Origin: Gammaproteobacteria bacterium
Lineage (GTDB): Bacteria; Pseudomonadota; Gammaproteobacteria; UWMA-0217
Direction of reading: 5' to 3'
NCBI GenBank assembly: GCA_026981985.1
Contig: JALSHZ010000052.1
Coordinates: 1 to 64,000, forward strand
DNA: 64,000 nt
Both the position numbers and the translations under genes were made by a program. Within the stretch, counting starts at the first letter, position 1. Each line of letters begins with the position of its first letter. The notes beneath the pieces are model-generated. The model was given only the letters and a program-made list of their open reading frames with translations. It was not told the origin of the DNA and did not search any database. Positions 58,970 through 64,000 of this stretch are shown one piece after another.

Positions 58970-59689
58970 TCAGTCGCTATCGTCGTCGGGAAAATGTTCC
59001 GCCAGGATTTCCTGGAGATCCGTATGGCGAATATCCTTTCCTTTGACGAGAAATATCACATACTCACAAATATTGCGAGAGTGCTCTCCAATGCGTTCGA
59101 GTGATCGTGCACACCAGATAACGCGCAATGCGCGTTTGATATTGTGAGAGTCCTCCATCATGTAGGTGATCAGTAGTCGTGACAGGTCGTCGAATTCTCT
59201 ATTGATATTGCTGCCGCGGGAAATGACTTCGAGCGCCTTGTCGGTATCCATTCTGGCGAACGAATCCAGTGCATCGTGTAGCATGCTCAGCACCAGCTCA
59301 CTCAAGTGCAAGAGCGTGCTGTGCATTGCAGAGATTGGCGGCTTTTTGGCCAATTTGATGGAGTAGGTGGCGATTTTCTCCGCTTCGTCACCAATCCGCT
59401 CAAGATCGGTGATGACTTTGACGACAGCGATGACCAACCTCAGGTCGCTGGCCGCCGGTTGGCGGCGGGCAATCACCTGAGTGCATTCCTCGTCGATCTC
59501 CACTTCCAGGCGGTTGATTTTATAGTCTGAAGAGGCGACTTTTTTGGCCAGTTTGCCGTCACGTTCGAGCAATGCCTTGACGGCTTCTTCAGCCTGTGAC
59601 TCCACCAGTGCACCCATTTTCAACACCCGGGTGCGAATATCCTCGAGCTCTTGGTTGTAGCGTTGTGAAATATGATGTCCGATTTCCAT
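58970..59689 (-). CDS. phoU: Phosphate signalling protein PhoU
   Basis: HHISQRYNQELEDIRTRVLKMGALVESQ, DLERIGDEAEKIA, LERIGEHSRNICEYVIFLVKGKDIRH. Confidence 0.95.
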   Translation of the reverse strand: MEIGHHISQRYNQELEDIRTRVLKMGALVESQAEEAVKALLERDGKLAKKVASSDYKINRLEVEIDEECTQVIARRQPAASDLRLVIAVVKVITDLERIGDEAEKIATYSIKLAKKPPISAMHSTLLHLSELVLSMLHDALDSFARMDTDKALEVISRGSNINREFDDLSRLLITYMMEDSHNIKRALRVIWCARSLERIGEHSRNICEYVIFLVKGKDIRHTDLQEILAEHFPDDDSD

Positions 59690-59710
59690 GAATATAATCC
59701 TCGTCTGAGA

Positions 59711-60616
59711 CTAGCCGAATCGCCCGGTAATGTAGTTTTCGGTGAGCTTGTGTTCCGGATTGGTAAATACCTGGTCGGTGGGGTTGACCTCCACCAGCTT
59801 GCCGAGGTGAAAATAGGCGGTGCGTTGGGAGACGCGTGCCGCCTGTTGCATCGAATGGGTGACGATGGCGATGGTATAGCGGCTTTTCAGCTCGTCCATC
59901 AGCTCCTCGATGGTGGCTGTGGCAATCGGGTCCAGCGCCGATGTGGGTTCGTCCATTAAAATGACTTCGGGGTCGACGGCGATTGCGCGGGCGATACAGA
60001 GCCGCTGCTGCTGTCCGCCTGACAGGCCGGTGCCCGGTTTTTGCAAGTCATCCTTCACTTCCTTGAACAAGCCAGCGCGCATCAGGCTTTTTTCTACGAT
60101 TTCATCGAGTTCGGTACGGCTACGTGCAAGCCCGTGCAGGCGTGGTCCGTAGGCGACATTATCGTAGATGGATTTGGGAAACGGATTGGGTTTCTGGAAT
60201 ACCATGCCGACGCGTGCCCTTAGCAGTACCGGGTCTTGATCGGGACTGTAGATGTCTTCACCATCGAGTGTGTGCTCGCCGCTGACGCGGCAGCCGGGAA
60301 TAGTGTCATTCATCCGGTTGAGCACCCGCAAATAGGTCGACTTACCACAGCCCGATGGCCCGATCATGGCAATGATTTCGTTTTTGCCAATATCCAGGTT
60401 GACATCGAAAATGGCCTGTTTGTCACCGTAGTAGACATTGCAGTTCCGCGAAGCCATTTTGGGGTTGTCGACGAACGGTTTGCCGACGGTACCGGAAATT
60501 TCGACGTCGAATTCATCGCGGGTTTCCACCGGCAATGGCTGTGTATCAGCGTTATCACCTGTTGCTGACAAGCCGGGCAGGGTTGGAAGTACGTCACTCA
60601 TTGTCTGTGTCCACAA
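59711..60616 (-). CDS. pstB: Phosphate ABC transporter ATP-binding protein
   Basis: [56 protein letters not shown]. Confidence 0.97.
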   Translation of the reverse strand: MWTQTMSDVLPTLPGLSATGDNADTQPLPVETRDEFDVEISGTVGKPFVDNPKMASRNCNVYYGDKQAIFDVNLDIGKNEIIAMIGPSGCGKSTYLRVLNRMNDTIPGCRVSGEHTLDGEDIYSPDQDPVLLRARVGMVFQKPNPFPKSIYDNVAYGPRLHGLARSRTELDEIVEKSLMRAGLFKEVKDDLQKPGTGLSGGQQQRLCIARAIAVDPEVILMDEPTSALDPIATATIEELMDELKSRYTIAIVTHSMQQAARVSQRTAYFHLGKLVEVNPTDQVFTNPEHKLTENYITGRFG

Positions 60617-60644
60617 TTTAGTTGAATGGTTGTGCGCCTGTCGA

Positions 60645-61931
60645 TCACCAGCGACGCTCGAATTTTTTGCGCAGCCAGATGGCGGCCGAGTTCATGATGA
60701 CAAGAAACCCGAGCAGGATCATGATGGCCGCTGAGGTGCGTTCGGTAAAGGCGCGCTCCGGGCTGTCCGACCACAAATAAACCTGTACCGGCATGACCGT
60801 GGCGGGATCGACGATGCTGCCTGGTACATCGGCGACGAAGGCGACCATGCCGATCATCAGCAGTGGTGCGGTTTCACCGAGTGCTTGTGCCATGCCTATG
60901 ATGGTGCCGGTCAGAATGCCGGGCATCGCCAGCGGCAGGGTATGGTGAAACAGGGTTTGCACCCGGGAGGCACCAAGGCCGATGGCCGCTTCCTTGATGG
61001 AAGGTGGCACCGACTTGATCGCAGCGCGGCTGGCGATGATGATGGTTGGCAGGGTCATCAGTGTCAGCACCAGGCCACCAACCAGTGGGGTCGAACGTGG
61101 CACGCCGAAGAAATTGATGAACACGGCCAGCCCGAGTAGACCAAAAACGATCGATGGCACGGCGGCGAGGTTGTTGATGTTTATCTCGATAAAATCGACC
61201 CAGCGGTTGTTTTGCGGTGCGAACTCTTCAAGATAGGCTGCCGCTGCGACCCCGATCGGAAATGACAGCAACAGCGTGACCAGCATGGTGAAAAATGAAC
61301 CCATGATGGCGCCGAGCATTCCCGCTTGTTCGGGCTCACGGGAGTCGCCAGCGGTGAACAGCGTGGTGTTGAAGCGTTTCTCCAGCCGCCCTTCGGCAAT
61401 CAGCTTGTCGATCCATTCGAGCTGATAGTCCTTGATGCGGCGGTCGGACTCCGGCAGGTTGCGGTCGATCCCGCCTTTCATGAAAACATCGATATCGTCC
61501 TTGGCCAGAAACCAGAAGGATTGTGTCGTGCCGATCAGCTTCGGATTTTCCAACACTTTGTCGCGCAGATCCCAGGCGGCGGAGTTACTCACCAGATTTT
61601 TCAGCGCACGTTTCTGCTTGCGTCCTTTCACGCCGGGAAACATCTCTTTCAGGCTCGCTTTGATGACCTTTGCGTACTTGGCCGAAAATAATGCTTCAGG
61701 GTCTGCATTGGCATCGACGCCAAGCAGCGCCGGACTCAATGTGACATCGAGGTTGATCCATGTCTGCTGAAAAGCGGGCAGGCCTTTGCTGATAATGGTG
61801 AATAGCAACACCATCAGAAAAAGGGAGCTGATGCTGATCGAAACGACGCCGTAGAGCCGGAAGCGGCGTTCGCGGGCGTAGCGTTTTTTCAGGCTCGCTT
61901 CGATCTTCTGTTTGCTGGAAATGGTACTCAT
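60645..61931 (-). CDS. pstA: Phosphate ABC transporter permease
   Basis: PstA-type permease ([44 protein letters not shown]) with a long periplasmic insertion near the N-terminus. Confidence 0.93.
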   Translation of the reverse strand: MSTISSKQKIEASLKKRYARERRFRLYGVVSISISSLFLMVLLFTIISKGLPAFQQTWINLDVTLSPALLGVDANADPEALFSAKYAKVIKASLKEMFPGVKGRKQKRALKNLVSNSAAWDLRDKVLENPKLIGTTQSFWFLAKDDIDVFMKGGIDRNLPESDRRIKDYQLEWIDKLIAEGRLEKRFNTTLFTAGDSREPEQAGMLGAIMGSFFTMLVTLLLSFPIGVAAAAYLEEFAPQNNRWVDFIEININNLAAVPSIVFGLLGLAVFINFFGVPRSTPLVGGLVLTLMTLPTIIIASRAAIKSVPPSIKEAAIGLGASRVQTLFHHTLPLAMPGILTGTIIGMAQALGETAPLLMIGMVAFVADVPGSIVDPATVMPVQVYLWSDSPERAFTERTSAAIMILLGFLVIMNSAAIWLRKKFERRW

Positions 61932-61932
61932 G

Positions 61933-63321
61933 TTATTCGTATTGCTCCCGGTACTTGCGAATGACGTGCAGTGCAATGATGTTGAGTAGCAGGGTAATGA
62001 CGAACAGCCCCAGGCCGAGCGCAAAGGCCGCCAGCGTTTTCGGGTTGTCGAATTCCTGATCGCCCGTCAGTAGGGTAACGATTTGTACCGTCACTGTGGT
62101 GACCGCTTCTAGCGGGTTGATCGTCAGATTGGCAGACAGGCCAGCCGCCATTACGACGATCATGGTTTCGCCGATCGCACGCGAGGCGGCCAGCAAAATA
62201 CCGCCGACAATACCCGGCAGTGCAGCCGGAATCATCACCTGCTTGATGGTCTCGGAACGGGTTGCACCAAGGCCCAATGAGCCATCGCGCATTGCTCTGG
62301 GCACTGCTGAGATTGCGTCGTCCGACAGGGACGAGACAAATGGGATCAGCATGATGCCCATGACCAGGCCAGCGGCCAGCGCACTTTCGGAGGCCACATT
62401 CAATCCTATTGCTTCGCCCAGATTGCGTATAAAAGGCGCTACCGTCAGTGCAGCGAAAAAGCCATAGACGACCGTTGGAATGCCGGCCAGTATTTCCAGC
62501 ACCGGTTTGGCGATGGTACGTACTCTGGCCGTAGCATATTCCGACAGAAATATTGCCGACATCAGCCCGAGAGGCACCGCGATCAGCAGGGCAATGGAGG
62601 AAATCAGCAAGGTGCCGACAAAAAGCGGCACGGCACCAAACGCGCCAGAGCTGCCCACCTGGTCGGCACGTATCGCGGTCTGTGGACTCCAGTTGAGGCC
62701 AAACAGGAACTCGAAGGGCGATACTGACTGAAAAAACCGCAGCGCCTCGAACAACACCGAAAACACGATGCCGATCGTTGTCAGTATGGCAACGGCGGCG
62801 CAGCCGATCATTGCCCAACGTATGACGGTTTCGACTTTGTTGCGGGCACGTGTATCGGCTTTTACCAGGCGCAAGCCAATGAGCATGCCGATGAGTGCAG
62901 CGACCACGACGACCAGCGCCTTCGCCTGGCTGCTGATGGCCTTGAGGCGGAGATAGTGTTGCGCTGCTGCCTGTTTCGCCGGGTCTTCCTCGGCGCTGAT
63001 ATCGCCTGATTCGGCAAGATTGACGATTTCGTTGACGGTCAGGCCAAGCTGATCGGTAGATTGGCCTTGCATGATGTCGGGGAGGCTTGCGACCGTCAGA
63101 GAAGTGATGATCTGGGTCTGAAACGATGTCCACAGCAGCAGGATAATCACCGCCGGGATGCCAGCCCAGATGGCGACCATATAGCCATAGTAAGCCGGCA
63201 AAGAATGCAGACCGCGGTTACCTTTTGCCTTGTCGGAGACACGCAAGGCACGCTTGCGGCCAAGAAAATAGCCGAATAGCAGCAGTGCCACCAGTGTGAT
63301 CAGGATGGTTTGTATTGGCAT
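61933..63321 (-). CDS. pstC: Phosphate ABC transporter permease
   Basis: EILAGIPTVVYGFFAALTVAPF, DGSLGLGATRSETIKQVMIPAALPGIVGGILLAASRAIGETMIV. Confidence 0.93.
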   Translation of the reverse strand: MPIQTILITLVALLLFGYFLGRKRALRVSDKAKGNRGLHSLPAYYGYMVAIWAGIPAVIILLLWTSFQTQIITSLTVASLPDIMQGQSTDQLGLTVNEIVNLAESGDISAEEDPAKQAAAQHYLRLKAISSQAKALVVVVAALIGMLIGLRLVKADTRARNKVETVIRWAMIGCAAVAILTTIGIVFSVLFEALRFFQSVSPFEFLFGLNWSPQTAIRADQVGSSGAFGAVPLFVGTLLISSIALLIAVPLGLMSAIFLSEYATARVRTIAKPVLEILAGIPTVVYGFFAALTVAPFIRNLGEAIGLNVASESALAAGLVMGIMLIPFVSSLSDDAISAVPRAMRDGSLGLGATRSETIKQVMIPAALPGIVGGILLAASRAIGETMIVVMAAGLSANLTINPLEAVTTVTVQIVTLLTGDQEFDNPKTLAAFALGLGLFVITLLLNIIALHVIRKYREQYE

Positions 63322-63351
63322 GTTGTGACAACCCTTGAGGCTGGAAATCTA

Positions 63352-63419
63352 GCCCGCATTTCTCACCGGATTGGCGAACCCTCGCTAGCCTCTCGCCATC
63401 TGGTGAAAAATCCGGGCTA
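63352..63419. repeat. Imperfect inverted repeat in pstS-pstC intergenic region
   Basis: TAGCCCGCATTTCTCACCGG...CTGGTGAAAAATCCGGGCTA. Confidence 0.55.
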
Positions 63420-63427
63420 AACACAGT

Positions 63428-63454
63428 GAAACGGAGCGCATTGCGCTCCGTTTC
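63428..63454. terminator. Strong hairpin between pstS and pstC
   Basis: GAAACGGAGCGCA-t-TGCGCTCCGTTTC; second small hairpin ACTGCGA...TCGCAGT at 63462-63480. Confidence 0.7.
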
Positions 63455-63482
63455 GATTCGAACTGCGATTTTATCGCAGTGC

Positions 63483-64000
63483 CTACTCGTTACCCAGCTT
63501 CAGTGGCTTCAATGCACGTGCATCTTTGGCCATCTGTGCGCGCTGTTCGTCACCCAGCGGGATCAGCCCCTTTTCGGTCAGGTAGCCATCGGGTCCCCAG
63601 GTGTCCTCTTCAGTGAATTCGACAATATACTCCTTGATGCCTGGTACCTTGCCAACGTGGTCGTTCTTCACATAGAAGAACAGTGGCCGTGACACAGGGT
63701 ATTTGCCATCCGCGATGTTGTCGAAGCTGATTTCGACGCCATCGACTTGTGCACCTTTGACCTTGTCACCGTTCTGGTCGAGGAAACTGAAGCCGAAGAT
63801 GCCCAGTGCATTCGGGTTCTTTTCCAGCTTTTGCACGATCAAGTTATCGTTCTCACCAGCTTCGATATAGGCGCCATCTTCGCGAACGGTGTGGCAGATG
63901 CCCTTATATTGCTGCTTCAGTGCTTTGGCCTTGTCCTTGTCACCGGCTTTCTTGGCTTTTTTCGAGGCTGCCTTGAGATCCTTGATCCAGCCGAATGTCT
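63483..64000 (-). CDS. pstS: Phosphate-binding protein PstS, partial (5' end outside window)
   Basis: Frame stays open to the window edge; LIVQKLEKNPNALGIFGFSFLDQN...YPVSRPLFFYVKNDHVGKVPGIKEYIVEF. Confidence 0.92.
   Translation of the reverse strand, partial: TFGWIKDLKAASKKAKKAGDKDKAKALKQQYKGICHTVREDGAYIEAGENDNLIVQKLEKNPNALGIFGFSFLDQNGDKVKGAQVDGVEISFDNIADGKYPVSRPLFFYVKNDHVGKVPGIKEYIVEFTEEDTWGPDGYLTEKGLIPLGDEQRAQMAKDARALKPLKLGNE

Noticed and set aside
61928-63133. 401-aa ORF in an alternative minus-strand frame of pstC
   Set aside because: Overlaps the clearly coding pstC frame; composition (R/C/H-rich) not protein-like.

Overview
Gammaproteobacteria-like chromosomal window with about 40 supported protein genes; no rRNA, tRNA or CRISPR array was seen. 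Main blocks: two Kef-type antiporters flanking a LuxR-type response regulator and a TonB receptor / substrate-binding protein / hybrid histidine kinase run (0.2-10 kb); UspA and SulP (10-12.6 kb); an exopolysaccharide locus (13-23.5 kb); an ECF sigma / anti-sigma-DsrE fusion / secreted DsrE cluster plus porin (23.6-27.1 kb); an LRR-FN3-TSP3 surface protein (29-31 kb); tandem PPK2 genes (31-33 kb); a secreted PEP-utilising-like gene with an internal TAG plus a serine hydrolase (35-39 kb); a toxin-antitoxin pair between duplicated phoH 3' ends (39.3-40.3 kb); phoH, bcp, dapA, bamC, an MBL hydrolase and an OmpA-TSP3 protein; MCP, rhodanese, aminotransferase, GGDEF/EAL, MscS and RluA genes; and a pstSCAB-phoU-phoB-phoR cluster (57-64 kb). 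The strongest non-genic signal is a family of six MITE-like elements (four of exactly 142 bp, two of exactly 199 bp). All six are bounded by GTARC..GYTAC termini, all have perfect 8-bp target duplications, and their internal stems differ between subfamilies but still pair. Other top candidates are the anti-sigma/DsrE fusion system, the phoH 3'-end duplication around the TA module, and an array of five hairpins just upstream of the response regulator.
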